Source of the DNA: Chenopodium formosanum
Lineage: Eukaryota; Streptophyta; Magnoliopsida; Caryophyllales; Amaranthaceae
Direction: 5' to 3'
Assembly (NCBI GenBank): GCA_024500155.1
Contig: CM044877.1
Location: 27,161,501-27,225,500, forward strand
Length of the DNA stretch: 64,000 nt
The notes beneath the pieces are model-generated. The model was not told the origin of the DNA. It did no database searches and saw only the letters and a program-made list of their open reading frames with translations. A program made the position numbers and the translations under genes. This document shows positions 10,723 through 22,032 of this stretch, piece by piece (within the stretch, counting starts at the first letter, position 1; each line of letters starts with the position of its first letter).

Positions 10723-11840
10723 ATGGCCGGTCAAGAAGAAGTCAATGAACTTAGGAATCAATTGAATGACGTGACTGAGGTGTTAAAGGCTTTAACCCTA
10801 AAAATTAATGACCCTGTGAAGCAACAACAAATGAACCTCATGCAAGAAAGTTTGAGCAAGCTATCTAGTGACTACAAATTTTAGGGCATGAGTTCACAGG
10901 GGGTCTCGCTGGACAAGGAAATTCTTCCGCATAAGTTCAACGCCACTGACATTCCAAAATTCAAGGCAACAGATAACCCTTACATTCATCTAAGAGCTTT
11001 CAAAACTATAATGAACATTAAGGGTATCGATAAGAAGGTTTTCCCCTCTCTGTTCTCACTATCTCTTGAGACTGTTTGCCAGCAATGGTATTCTCCCTTG
11101 ACAAAGAGAAAACCTCTACCTGGGAATCGATAGTTTACGCTTTCGTTGATAGATACAATTGCAATATTCAAGTTGAAACCGATCATAGACAACTTGAGAT
11201 CCCAAGACAAAAAGAGAATGAAGGCTTCACTTCTTTCTTTAATAAATGGAGGGAAACTTCCGCTAAGATGATTAAGGTGCCCACTGAAAAAGAATCTGTG
11301 AGGATGTTTATCAAGAATCTCCAAGAGAAGTATTCGAAGCATTTAAAATATCAACACAATCTGAAAACTTTCAAGGCCGTTTATGATATCGGAATTGAAA
11401 TCGAAGATGACCTTGCAAAACAAAAACCTACTAACAATAGTAACCACAGTGGCTGGAAAGGAAAGAAGAACAACAATCCTTCTTCTTCTGAAAACGCCCA
11501 CTCTAGTAATAATGTTAGTACCTTTGACCATAATGGTGTCTTAGCCATGGACAATCAAGGATCTAAAAGGAAACCCATGAGAGAATTCACACCCATTGGA
11601 ATGACCTACGATGTTGCTTTCGATCGTGTCTTCGATCGAGGATTAATCAAATCTATTGGCCCTACCGAGGATCCAACGCCAGAAAATCGATCTTCGAGAT
11701 GGAATCCCAATTCCTATTGCAAGTACCATCGAGGAAACGGTCATACCACTGATAAATGCTACAGGTTTCAAAATCTTGTTCAAGATCTCATAGAAGCAAA
11801 CAAGATCTCATTGCCTCTAGCTAGCGAGAAGACTGGGTGA
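10723..11840 (+). pseudogene. gag: T1 Gag, inactivated by a stop and a frameshift
   Basis: Structural capsid protein of a Ty3/gypsy element, which would package element RNA in cytoplasmic particles. The start is ATGGCCGGTCAAGAAGAAG, matching the T2 start. The N-terminus is coiled-coil-like and Gln/Asn-rich. The central retrotransposon Gag domain includes ETVCQQW, WESIVYAFVDRYN, RQKENEGFTSFFNKWRE and SVRMFIKNLQEKY. The C-terminal zinc-binding-like motif is CKYHRGNGHTTDKC. Codon 54 is TAG (10882-10884) where T2 has CAG. A 1-bp deletion near 11088-11093 shifts the frame after CQQW, and the second part is open from there to the TGA at 11840. The last 90 or so residues differ strongly from T2. Confidence 0.85.
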
Positions 11841-12799
11841 TGATGAAGCGAATGACACAAGACAACAGGCGAGCTTCAACGACAAGATTTCATGACCTCT
11901 TTTTCTATTTCTTTTTCATTTTTTCCTTTCCCCAATAAGTCTAGCATAGGCACCTTTCTTTTCCCTTAGATTATTTTTGTAGATTCTATATTTCTTTTCC
12001 TTAAATAAAATGAGCATTTTTTTTCTCTTGCATATGATCATTTCATTTCATTACATTGCACCAAAAAAAATAAAATAAAATAAAATAAAAAATAAAAAAC
12101 ATTGTCGAATTAAGCACAAGGTATACCAATGATTTGAGGCACCTCTTGTAGCCACATCATATTGCTTTCACCCTTCAAATTTACAATCCTTTCTTCGTAA
12201 ACCACTTCGAGCCTCGTCTAACGATAGACCTTTCTTTTTTCAACCCACATCTACCTAACCTTGGGATGGGATGGTGTGTAACTTATGCAATCTCAAAAGC
12301 TTGAGTGATTTCAAACGATCAAAATAAAAAATAATAAACAAAAAATAAATAAATAAATAACAATAAAAGTGTACAAAAGGGCAAGTGTTCCAATGTCTTT
12401 GACATGAAAATGTCTTTGATATGAACACGTCTCATATTGCGTCTCTTATCGAGTGCTCGGTACCGTGCCTGAGAAACATGAATGCCAAGTGAGTGATAGA
12501 CCGCATGATTGGGATTTCCCACACTTGTAAAAATGAAATAAATGCTAAAGCAAAAAAAAAAAAAAAAAGAGCTAAAAAAGAGTAGAAACTCAAGCATAAA
12601 AAAAATAAAGATTCAACAGCAGGGTTACACACCTTGGGGGCTTATCTAGGGTCTTGAGCCTTTTATCCCCTTCCTCTTTAACCTTTAGCCTAACCACGTT
12701 ACAACCCTTAAAAAGACCTTTTTGAGGTATACACACACTTGTGCGAGGTTCAGCAAGAGCTACGTTCGGCCTGATTCCTAATGGATACGTAGGCAACCT
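11841..12799 (+). other. T1 non-coding region downstream of gag
   Basis: No coding frame of note, where a pol gene would normally follow gag. Contains poly(A)-rich and T-rich tracts. Aligns with 49768-50670 of T2. It ends at the AACCT target of element B. Confidence 0.7.
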
Positions 12800-13063
12800 T
12801 GATAGCATGCTATTTTGTATGATTATAGAGTGGTTTTTAGCATTGAATATGTGAGGAATTGATGCCTTAATTCATTATTCACTCTATTTTTATGCAATTT
12901 TTGTGTATCCTATGCTTCACGGGTTGTTAGTGTTTTTGTTGAGATTTTAGGTCCAAAGACGACCAATGAAGCCTATGGATGATGAACCAAGGTTAGAAGC
13001 AAGAAGATGATGGAAAGAAGCCAAGGAAAAGGAGTCAAGTCAATAAGAAAGAGAGATGTGTAG

Positions 13064-13513
13064 TGGAGAGGCCTCTCCATAGAGTGACGCGGCCTCTCCC
13101 TAGGAGCGGCCTCTCCAGGTCAGTGGAGAGGCCTCTCCACCCCGCTGCTATAGCTACTGCCAAACTTGGCAGTTTCAAGGATTTTGTGAGGAGAGGCCTC
13201 TCCAACTTTATGTCGCGGCCTCTCCACCTGGAGCGGCCTCTCCACCTATTTGGAGAGGCCTCTCCACCTCGTTGCTGAACTTCCTGCCTCACTTGGCAGA
13301 TTTGAAAGAAGAGATGAGGAGAGGCCTCTCCAACATAGGGGAGCGACCTCTCCATCTGAGGAGCGGCCTCTCCACCTTTTTGGAGAGGCCTCTCCACCCT
13401 GCTACGGAGCATTCTGCCCCAATTTTCCCCAGTTTGGAGCGGCCTCTCCAAGACATGGAGCGGCCTCTCCAGACTTTGGAGCGGCCTCTCCAGACTTTGG
13501 AGAGGCCTCTCCC
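13064..13513 (+). repeat. Array of GGAGAGGCCTCTCC palindromes in the B LTR
   Basis: About 16 copies of GGCCTCTCC at irregular 15-50-nt spacing. Around half are the full 14-nt palindrome GGAGAGGCCTCTCC (first at 13065-13078), the rest the variant GGAGCGGCCTCTCC. The array is unlike the AT-rich LTR around it and ends about 50 nt before the TATA box. Open frames in several phases here follow from base composition, not coding. Confidence 0.9.
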
Positions 13514-13563
13514 GACGGGTTCCGCGAACTTTCTATTGCGGAGTTTACTATGAAATTGGGGAT

Positions 13564-13571
13564 TATAAATA
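13564..13571 (+). promoter_or_regulatory. TATA box of the B 5' LTR
   Basis: TATAAATA in GGGATTATAAATAGC, followed by a CT-rich leader. This is the likely core promoter of the element. Confidence 0.65.
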
Positions 13572-14618
13572 GCTTTAAGGGGCTCATTTGTAGGCATCTT
13601 CTTCTCTCTTAACTCCTTTAGACTTATTCTCTTAATTAGTTCATAGTTTTCCTCTCCCTTAGTTTAGATTCTCAAAACTCAATCATTTTGTAAGAATTAT
13701 TGGAACTTTGTTCTATCAATTTCAACAACAATTATTCTCAACTTTGGAGCATCAATTAGTAACCTCTTTCTCTCTCCTTTGTTATTTAATTTTCTGATTT
13801 TATCTTTGATTAATCTTGGTTCTTGCTTAATCTTTGTTAATTGTTCTTGCATGTTCAACCATCCTTGTTTATTCTCTCTCCTAGTTTAATTGAATTCATG
13901 TTAACCCTAGATTTAATTGCTAGATTGTTTTTCACCATGATTTGTGAGTAGTTAATTAGCTAGGGGTTGGGTGAAGACCCAACCAATCTATGGGTTGATT
14001 GATGTTTGTGCTTGCATGTTCATTTTGGGTTGATGATTGATTGTTAAGGGATTGGTTAATTGCATGTGTAATTGGTTGGCCACTTATTGCTCATGTATTC
14101 ACTTCTATGCTAGCATTGAGAGATGGAGTCTAGTTGTGAGCCTATTCTTATATGATTATGCTAAATTCCTCTTGATTATGGTTCCTTGTTTGAATGATGT
14201 AGTAGTCTTAGTTGCAACAATTAGGTGAGAAATCCCAATTGTTTGTGCCTTAATGCTTTCTTGGACCGATTGAAAGACAAACCCGAGTTAGTAGTCTACT
14301 TTCCATTGTTAAGACTTGGTTGGCCTATCTTGTTAGTTGAGTTTGGTTTAGGATTGCTTAGTTTTATGGCTTCGAAAGAAAGCAATGTTGAGTGCCCTCT
14401 CTATCACCCAATTTGTGTTCATGCTTTCCTATTGATTTGATTTGTTGGTTTGGTTGGAGTCGATCCCTATTTCCCCCTAGTGTTTGTCTCCATAGTAGTT
14501 ATCTAATCAAAACCCCCAATTTGTGACTGAACTAGATTGCAACCGTTTCATATTCTCGGTGTACTTACCCATTCCCTGTGGATACGATCCTCTACTTACC
14601 CTAGACTTGTCTTAGGTT

Positions 14619-17600
14619 CACTAGTGGAAAAATAGCTATCCGTAACGGGCAAAAATAGCCTATCCGTAACGGGCAGCGGGCGTTACGTATGCTGCCGTTA
14701 CGGATAGGCTATCTTATTCGTAACGGGCAGTCAAACTGTCCGTTACAAATACTATTGAACCCAAATTAAAAAAAAATGCAGCAGGTGATACCTGCTACAC
14801 TACTAACTGATAATCTTCTATGATGCCAAATTTTAATTACTATTATCAATATTCAATAATAATAAATGTAAAATTTAATTAATTATAAAATCAAAGATAC
14901 AAACTTTAACAAATGTCCAAATTGAATTTACAACAACTCCCTAACATGAGTCAAAAGCTACTATATGAATAATACTCTGAACATCTGGTAGATTCTCAAT
15001 GCCCAAAAGTAAAGCATCCATCTCATGTTCAATAGGTAAACATGTAGAGCCGTAGAGGTGAATTTGAAAGGTCCATCATGGAGTTGCCATTCCTCAGAGA
15101 TCATGCACATATGCTGTTGGATAGAAGCATACTCAATTAATTCTGATAAGAAACATATATATAACATCAAACTTGCAGAAGATTAGAACTTACATTGACT
15201 GAATCTACTCTTCTAAATAGGATCAATATCCAACTAATCCAAACAATGTGATGGGAAAGATCATTCTATCAATTAAAATTGCTTGAAATGACCATATAAA
15301 GCATGCATGTAGACTTCATGACATGGATGAGAATCAGACAGTGATTCAAGCCGCATTATCAATAATCAGTCCCTTTAAACTCTTATATATATATACACCC
15401 GGTTTACTCATTTGATGATAAAATGAGCACTAATCACTATAATGAGAAAAAAATACCCTTGGTTCACCTAGCTACTAATCCCCACCTCCCCGTCTCAGCG
15501 TCATGGCCCATCTATTTTTATAAGATGGCACAAGATTAAGCCTGTACTTATCAATTTCAAAATCCAAAAAGCCAAAAAATAGCAAAATGCTTCTTTTTTC
15601 CTCCACACTCATTCATATATTCACAACCATACATAATGGGATACACTGAGTTACTAATAACATGAATAACGAATAGGCACCCGTTGCTCCCACAAAAACA
15701 AAAACCTAAAGAAAGGGCCACTGAGTTACTAAAAAGACTCAGTGGTTAATCTGCTAGCATAATAAGGAAAATTCAAATAACACTGGACATGTGTGTAAGT
15801 GGCAATAATGAGGCCTCAAATCATCCCAAATCAACACAGAACAACTTCAAACCTTACATAATTCAAGATTCCAGAATACAACACCAGAATTCTGTTTTTA
15901 GCATCTGAAATACGATTCTCTAATGCAAACAAAACAAAATCAACAAACTGCAAGAAGCTTCGCATACAAAATTTTAAAAAAACATTTAATAGGCTTATTG
16001 TAATCATTGAAAATGAATCTAAAGCATAAGATCAACCAAAATCTAACGTAAAATTCGTAGATATTCAGATGCATAGATGTAAGCAATTTGAGGCAAAATA
16101 AGCTTTAAAAAATCGCAAAAAAACAGTACTATAAAAAAAGTTCCATTAAAAACAGCAGCAAATCACAACAACAAAGTACAACTACAAACATCTAATAACC
16201 TAACAATTATGACGATTTAATAACAAAAAAATAGCAAATATTTTGCAACTAAACACAACAGAACCAGGATTCTAGCGTCGATCTAAACCGAAAACATCAA
16301 AAATTGAAGAACAAAATATAAATCAATCCAAAAACATATATAAAGAAATCATAGACCAGATCCAATTTCAAATCAAACTGAACAAATTCATCAAATCAAA
16401 ACAAAAGATAAAAAAAGAAGCAATGATAAGCGTAATACAAGTGAAACAGATGATCACAGATACCTTTACCTTCAAGGCAACATGCACCTACAAGCGTAAT
16501 ACATTGTCTCTCCCACATACTTGACAGCTTTCTTGAAGTACTGATCTTGATTGAATACCTTTTCAGCCTACATTGTAAACCTGCAACCCAACAGCACACC
16601 ACTATCAGCATGCACTTACAAAATTCATCAAATCGCAAAGTCAGCTTTGATTGTATTTCAATAATACAAGTGCTTCAGCACGACAAATACATACCCCAAA
16701 ATGACAGTATATCTCACCCATCAGCTTTAATTTCAATAAAAACAAGTTTTAACTACGACCTAACTCAAAGTAATCCAGCATACTACTTAATTCTCATTTC
16801 ATCAACATAAATCTCACAATAACATATTCAATCAACCAATCCAAACTATCTAAAAGATTCAATTGTAGCACAAAAATATAATTAAGCCCAGAAACTTAAA
16901 TATTTGCAAGTTCATATAAGACCCAGAAATATAAATTGATAAAAAAAATATCGAGAAAAAGTAGAAAAATTAAACTTACTTATGCTTCTACCTCCGAACC
17001 TTCTTCAGTTGTTCTTGGCACTAGCGGCACACATTTTGAACAAAGAATCACGAGAAATACATACATGTCACAAACAAGCTGAAATCAATAAGGCCAACAC
17101 TTATAAAGATCAAATTGTACCATTATTTTATATGATCTTAAAAATTCAACAATCACAAATATAATTCATAGAACAAAATCCAGATCTAGTAATTTTTTCT
17201 TCCTCACCCTCAACACTAATTCTTTTCGCATTTCCAGAAATACTGCTACGTACTTTGCTGCTTTGAAGGCTACACTTTTCTCTTCATCCTCTTTGATAGC
17301 TTCATCTCTATTCAACTTTAAAATCGATTTAACTATACTGAAATTAGGGTTTAGGATTCATCAAAAAAATAAAACAATTGGAAAAATAAAATTCAAAATA
17401 ATTAAAAAAAAAGAATTCTAATAAAAAAAATTAAGGTTTTTCCCCCGAAGAAAATCTGCCAATTGGGGCTTACGAAAAAGCAATTCAACAAAAAATGAGG
17501 GAACCTTAATTAAGAAATCGATTTGGGGGAATTAAGAAAGAAAAAAAAAACAATATTTTGCTCCAGATCTAGCGAAAAAAACACCAAAAATTAAAAAACT

Positions 17601-18145
17601 TAATATCAAAACACCAAAAATATAGAATACCTTGGAAGTTTGAGGGGCAACATTCAATTCCCTAGCTTCCTAGACGACATTATAGCATATTTCGACCCAA
17701 AACAGCTCAGTTTCCAACTTTCCATTGCAAGAATGAGAAGAAAGAGAAAGCTAAATCGTATGAGAAGAGAGAGAAAGAGTCAATTGAGGAGAGAGAGAGG
17801 AGGAGAGGAAAATAAGAAAAGTGAAGTTAGACGGCTAGGGTTTTTTAACATCTACTCCGTAATTTCGCATATTGTATTGTATCGAGCAAGTTTTGCCTGT
17901 TACGACTAGTTGGTTATTCATAACGGGCAAGACTTGTTGGTTACGACTAGTTGGTTATTTGTAACGGGCATGACTTGTTGGTTACGACTAGTTGGTTATT
18001 CGTAACGGGCAAGACTTGTTGGTTACGACTAGTTGGTTATTCGTAACGGACATTGAATTTGCCCGTTACAAATGATGTAATTGTAACGGGAAATCATATG
18101 CCCGTTACGAATAGCTTGTTACAAATAAGATTTTTTCCACTAGTG
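14619..18145. mobile_element. Non-autonomous CACTA (En/Spm-type) element in the B LTR
   Basis: Begins CACTAGTGGAAAAA and ends with the inverse, TTTTTCCACTAGTG. The 3-bp TSD GTT (14616-14618, 18146-18148) is characteristic of CACTA elements. The B 3' LTR near 24570 shows the empty site CTTAGGTTGGTTTAGG. Subterminal GTAACGGGC repeats lie at both ends (about six copies at 14640-14752; array at the right end). The 3.1-kb interior is AT-rich and I recognise no TNPA/TNPD (tnp1/tnp2) coding sequence, so it would need transposase in trans. Confidence 0.93.
17899..18054. repeat. 41-bp subterminal tandem repeat of the CACTA element
   Basis: About 3.7 copies of a 41-bp unit beginning GTTACGACTAGTTGGTTATT, each with CGTAACGGGC. 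Subterminal repeats of CACTA elements bind the element's own TNPA-type protein. Confidence 0.85.
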
Positions 18146-18215
18146 GTTGGTTTAGGTAGAAATATTGTTTGGTTTTAGGGTGATTGTCCAACGACCAATA
18201 TATCCTCTACCAAAA

Positions 18216-18233
18216 TGGTGCCATTGCCAGGGA
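18216..18233 (+). other. B primer binding site (tRNA-Asp type)
   Basis: TGGTGCCATTGCCAGGGA starts 3 nt after the LTR end. It resembles the Athila-type site TGGCGCCGTTGCCGGGGA with a few differences. Confidence 0.75.
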
Positions 18234-18350
18234 ATGGCGTTAAGCATTGAGTTACTTATGAGATATGTGAGACTAGTTCATTTGTATAGCTTTATTTTTC
18301 TTTATTTTCTTTGACTAACCTACTAATCTCCCATCTAGTCTTCTTTGTTT

Positions 18351-20780
18351 ATGCCCAAACGCAGCAATAGGACACTTCCTCTTGTGCCGTTGAATCTCGA
18401 GCTTGAAAAAGTGGTAAGGGCAAATCGAAGAGAAAAGAGGGCGATAGCTAGTGGTGCTACATCAAGTGAGCCACGAGTGGTAGTGGAATCCGATCACTCT
18501 TGTTCTAGTGAGTCTAGTGGAGACACCATTCCATTAGAGTCACCAAGGATAAATTCTCCAACTTCTTCACCTTTTCAAGACTTTGAAATGGCCGCTCCGA
18601 ACAAGACTTTGAGAGAGTTTGGTGTTCCTCCTCCATATCAAGAAGTAAGTGGGATTGCTACTCCCACTATTGAAGCAAACAATTTTGAGATAAGGCCCGC
18701 CCTTATCACCTTGATTGAGGGTCATCAATTCTCCGGGGCAAAGCATGAAGATCCCATTGCATATCTCAAGCAATTCACACGGTATTGTAGCATCGTGAAG
18801 GCAAATGGGGTGAATCCGGAGTACATTCTCTTAAGTATGGTCAAATTCTCTTTAACGGGCAAGGCAAGTGATTGGCTTGATAGGTTGCCTCCGAACTCAT
18901 TGAACACGTGGAATGAGGTGACTTCGGCATTCCTCGGGAGGTTCATTCCTCTTGGGAAAACGGCGGAGTTGAGGTCCAAGATTTCGAACTTTCAACAAGA
19001 GCCCGATGAGTCTCTTTATGATGCTTGGGAGAGATTCAAGAGCTACCAACAACAATGCCCCCACCATGGCATGGAAGATTGGCTCTTGCTCCATGGGTTT
19101 TATAGAGGACTCTTGAGATCGGACCGCATACTCTTGGATGGAGCATCGGGAGGACCTATCATGAACAAGCCACCCACGGAGGCACTAAAGATCATTGAGG
19201 ATGTAGTTCAAAACTACACCGATTGGAGTCCCGATGAGAGAAGCACTTCCAAGAAAGGAGGAAAGTACGAGGTAAATGCTATAAACATGATTAACTTAAA
19301 ATTAGATGCTTTATCTTCTAAGTTTGATCAACTGCAATCCTCTTCTCTATCCCCTTCCCCACGTCAAAATTCACTTGCATCTAGTTCAATAAATGAAAAC
19401 ATGTCAATACAAATGATGTCTTGTGATACTTGTGGAAGTGATGATCATGTGACTTCGGAATGCTATTTTTTAAATGATTCATGCTCCCCTTCCCCTTCCC
19501 CTTCCATGGAACAAGTAAATGCAATTAACAATGGTCAAACCAATCTTAGGTATGACCCTTATTCCAACACCTATAATGAGGGATGGAAACATCACCCAAA
19601 CTTTGGTTGGAAAGGGGGGCAAACCCAAGGAAATGGTCAAGGTCAATATAGTGGCCAAAGGAATGTTCAAAACAATAATCAAGGAAATTATAGGAACCAA
19701 GGTAGTGGTAACTATGAATCAAACAACCACGTAAATCAACAAAATGACAATAGGTATCACCAAAGAGGTCAATATTCGTCCAACAACAACCCACCCGGTT
19801 TTAATGGAGGAAATAAACCTACCCTTGCTCCTATCCCTCAACCTCCTCTTCAAATTCAAGCTCCCCCTCCTAAGTCAAGCCTAGAAATAATGATGGAAAA
19901 TTTTTTTAATGCTCAAACTAAGAAAACCAATGACTTAGAGGAGACTATCAAGCAAGTGCAAGTCCACAATAAGATGCTAGAAACTCAATTAACTCAACTA
20001 GTTAATGCACTTAAAAGTAACAATTCTAGCACCTCTTCACCTAGTCAAGAAGAACATTGTAAGGCAATCATGACTAGATGTGGGTCTAGCATAGATGAAA
20101 CTCCACCCATGAGCTTGCAAAAAGAGAGTGAGAATGAGGAGGTTAGAGAACAAAAACAATGTGAGGAGTCTAAGTCAAGTGAGGATGAGATGGTTGTCAT
20201 GAGTGAGTCCACCACGGTGAGCTTAACCGAAAATTGTAGTGCAATTATCAAAAACCACTCTCCCACTAAACTAAAAGATCCCAGAAGTTTCTCTATTCCT
20301 TGCTCTATTAAGAACATTTCCTTTGAAAATGCCCTATGTGATCTAGGAGCTAGTGTGAGTTTGATGCCTTTTTCGGTTTATGAGAAGCTTGGTATAGGTG
20401 GTTTGGTACCCACTAATGTCACTCTTCAACTTGCCGATGGATCCACCAAATTCCCTAAGGGTAAGGTTGAGGATGTCCCTCTCAAGGTAGGTAATTTCAC
20501 CATTCCGGTTGATTTTATTGTGTTAGGAATGACGGAAGATGTCCTCACCCCTATTATCCTAAGTCGACCTTTCTTAGCAACGGGTGGTGCAATCATTGAT
20601 GTTAGGGAAGGAAAACTCACATTAAATGTGGGTGATGATGAATTTTGTCTTACTATTGACCCAAAGAGAGGATGTCCTTCCCCCATAAAAGATTGCATGA
20701 CCTTAGAGGCTATTAGTGATAATGATTTGCATATGTTGAGAATGCTTTGTGCTACTAATCCTCTTTTCAATGTCCATTAG
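18351..20780 (+). CDS. gag: B Gag-protease polyprotein (Athila-like)
   Basis: An intact 809-codon frame starting ATGCCCAAACGC. Residues about 120-235 form a retrotransposon Gag domain (DPIAYLKQFTRYC, SDWLDRLPPNS, FLGRFIPLGKTAELRSK, ESLYDAWERFK). A CX2CX4HX4C zinc knuckle, CDTCGSDDHVTSEC, starts near residue 358. An Asn/Gln/Gly-rich stretch includes YNEGWKHHPNFGW, and a coiled-coil-like segment lies near 512-552. A retropepsin-like domain follows with DLGASVSLMP (Asp about 664) and ILSRPFLATGGAIIDV. Gag would form the particle and the protease would process it. The frame ends at TAG; pol is absent. The lack of stops contrasts with the broken T1 and T2 gag genes and fits a younger insertion. 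Confidence 0.9.
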   Translation: MPKRSNRTLPLVPLNLELEKVVRANRREKRAIASGATSSEPRVVVESDHSCSSESSGDTIPLESPRINSPTSSPFQDFEMAAPNKTLREFGVPPPYQEVSGIATPTIEANNFEIRPALITLIEGHQFSGAKHEDPIAYLKQFTRYCSIVKANGVNPEYILLSMVKFSLTGKASDWLDRLPPNSLNTWNEVTSAFLGRFIPLGKTAELRSKISNFQQEPDESLYDAWERFKSYQQQCPHHGMEDWLLLHGFYRGLLRSDRILLDGASGGPIMNKPPTEALKIIEDVVQNYTDWSPDERSTSKKGGKYEVNAINMINLKLDALSSKFDQLQSSSLSPSPRQNSLASSSINENMSIQMMSCDTCGSDDHVTSECYFLNDSCSPSPSPSMEQVNAINNGQTNLRYDPYSNTYNEGWKHHPNFGWKGGQTQGNGQGQYSGQRNVQNNNQGNYRNQGSGNYESNNHVNQQNDNRYHQRGQYSSNNNPPGFNGGNKPTLAPIPQPPLQIQAPPPKSSLEIMMENFFNAQTKKTNDLEETIKQVQVHNKMLETQLTQLVNALKSNNSSTSSPSQEEHCKAIMTRCGSSIDETPPMSLQKESENEEVREQKQCEESKSSEDEMVVMSESTTVSLTENCSAIIKNHSPTKLKDPRSFSIPCSIKNISFENALCDLGASVSLMPFSVYEKLGIGGLVPTNVTLQLADGSTKFPKGKVEDVPLKVGNFTIPVDFIVLGMTEDVLTPIILSRPFLATGGAIIDVREGKLTLNVGDDEFCLTIDPKRGCPSPIKDCMTLEAISDNDLHMLRMLCATNPLFNVH

Positions 20781-21080
20781 TCAAAGCAAGGTTTGGATAA
20801 GTTTGATGAGGTGATTGTCATGCTTGCTTGCCTCAAGACTATGCTTGAAGATGGTGAGTCCGACGCTCACAAGGATGATAAGGGTGACATCAAAGCTTCC
20901 AAGAAGAAGAGGAAGGGAAAATCAAAGAGAAAAAGGAAGAAGAAGGATTCAAAGAAAATTGATGAAAATGAATTTGGTGTAGGTGTTAGTCAAGAAAACA
21001 ATTTGGTTTTGCCCAAGATGGCGAGTTGTAACAATGAAAACAATGGTGACAATTTGGTTTCGAACTTTATCCCACCTTGA
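20781..21080 (+). pseudogene. In-frame extension after the gag-protease stop, Lys/Arg-rich
   Basis: Directly after the TAG the same frame stays open for about 100 codons. The product is acidic/basic low complexity with a cluster KKRKGKSKRKRKKK resembling a nuclear localisation signal. It may be the remnant of a longer polyprotein, a read-through tail, or chance. A pol domain does not follow. The sequence after it (GACGTTAAAGAAGCGCTTCC, GGAGGCAACCCGGG) resembles a conserved non-coding block of Athila-like elements normally found after pol. Confidence 0.4.
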
Positions 21081-21994
21081 GGATATTTTTCGAATTTGCG
21101 TCAAGCTAGTGACGTTAAAGAAGCGCTTCCGGGAGGCAACCCGGGTATTTTTGTAGTGGATTAAGCTAAAAAAAAAAAAACAACAACAACAACAACACAA
21201 AGTGCAAGTCTTCCAACAACAACCAAGAAGAACAAAGGTACCAAGGAGGTTCAAGCTTCAAGAAGACCCGATCCTTGAGTTAGTCTTCTTTCTCTCCCTT
21301 TTTATGTGCTTTTATCGCTTAACATTGAGGACAATGTTTATGATAGCTTGGGGGGGAGTCATTTGCGTGCCTTCTGGACATGTTGGTTTGTTTTGGTTGC
21401 GTTTGTTTTGGTTGTTTCATTATTTCTCTAATAGCCAAGGCCCTAAATCCAAATTTGCTTCCTTGAAATCCAAATTCTTATAATGTGAATATTAGTTTCC
21501 CTTTTCTAGTTAGTATAGTGAATTATTTTCAAAAAAAAAAATAAAAAAAATAAAAAAAAAAAAAAAAAAAAAAAGAATTGTGAAAAATGAAAAAAATGCC
21601 CAAGGATGAGACTCAAATGACGATATTTATGTGTTTTGCTTGCTTGACTCTTGATTGATGAGTAAAATTTCTCTTAGAAGGGTGTATGCAAGAGTTGGGG
21701 TCATTTAGAGAATTATTAACCTTGATTGCATTAGTATCTATGAAATAAAAACCGATAAATGCTCAATTGCACATCTAGCATATGATATTGTCTAAATTTG
21801 CCCAAAGAAGGATATGTTTGATTTGAATTGCGGTCCCTTGTGCCCTTGATGTGCATCCTCCACATCCCCAAAATGAAACTCTATTAGGGAATTGGTTCTA
21901 CTTGTATCATGTGTAATAAGTGGCATAATAAGCCACATATTTTGAATAGAAAAAGAGCCGCTCACAGTTAAAAGAGGCGAGGGAAATGAAATTG

Positions 21995-22032
<38 letters not shown>

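Larger units (their letters stand above)
12800..18212 (+). repeat. B 5' LTR, split by a CACTA element
   Basis: Starts TGATAGCATGC, ends CTCTACCA. After removing the CACTA insertion and its duplicated GTT, its length is 1883 bp against 1882 bp for the 3' LTR. The two are nearly identical by eye, so the insertion is recent relative to T1 decay. Confidence 0.93.

Noticed and set aside
13064..13513. CRISPR-like appearance of regularly recurring palindromes
   Set aside because: Plant nuclear DNA, irregular spacing, no unique spacers of constant length, no cas genes. It is a repeat of the LTR.
13035..13612. Overlapping 60-138-codon open frames on both strands (also 23017-23550)
   Set aside because: They are produced by the GC palindrome array, which lacks stops in several frames. 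Translations are reiterations of the repeat, and both LTRs show the same.
17640..17909. 89-codon Arg/Lys-rich frame in the CACTA element
   Set aside because: Low-complexity GA-rich stretch near the right end; not recognisable as a CACTA transposase or TNPA.
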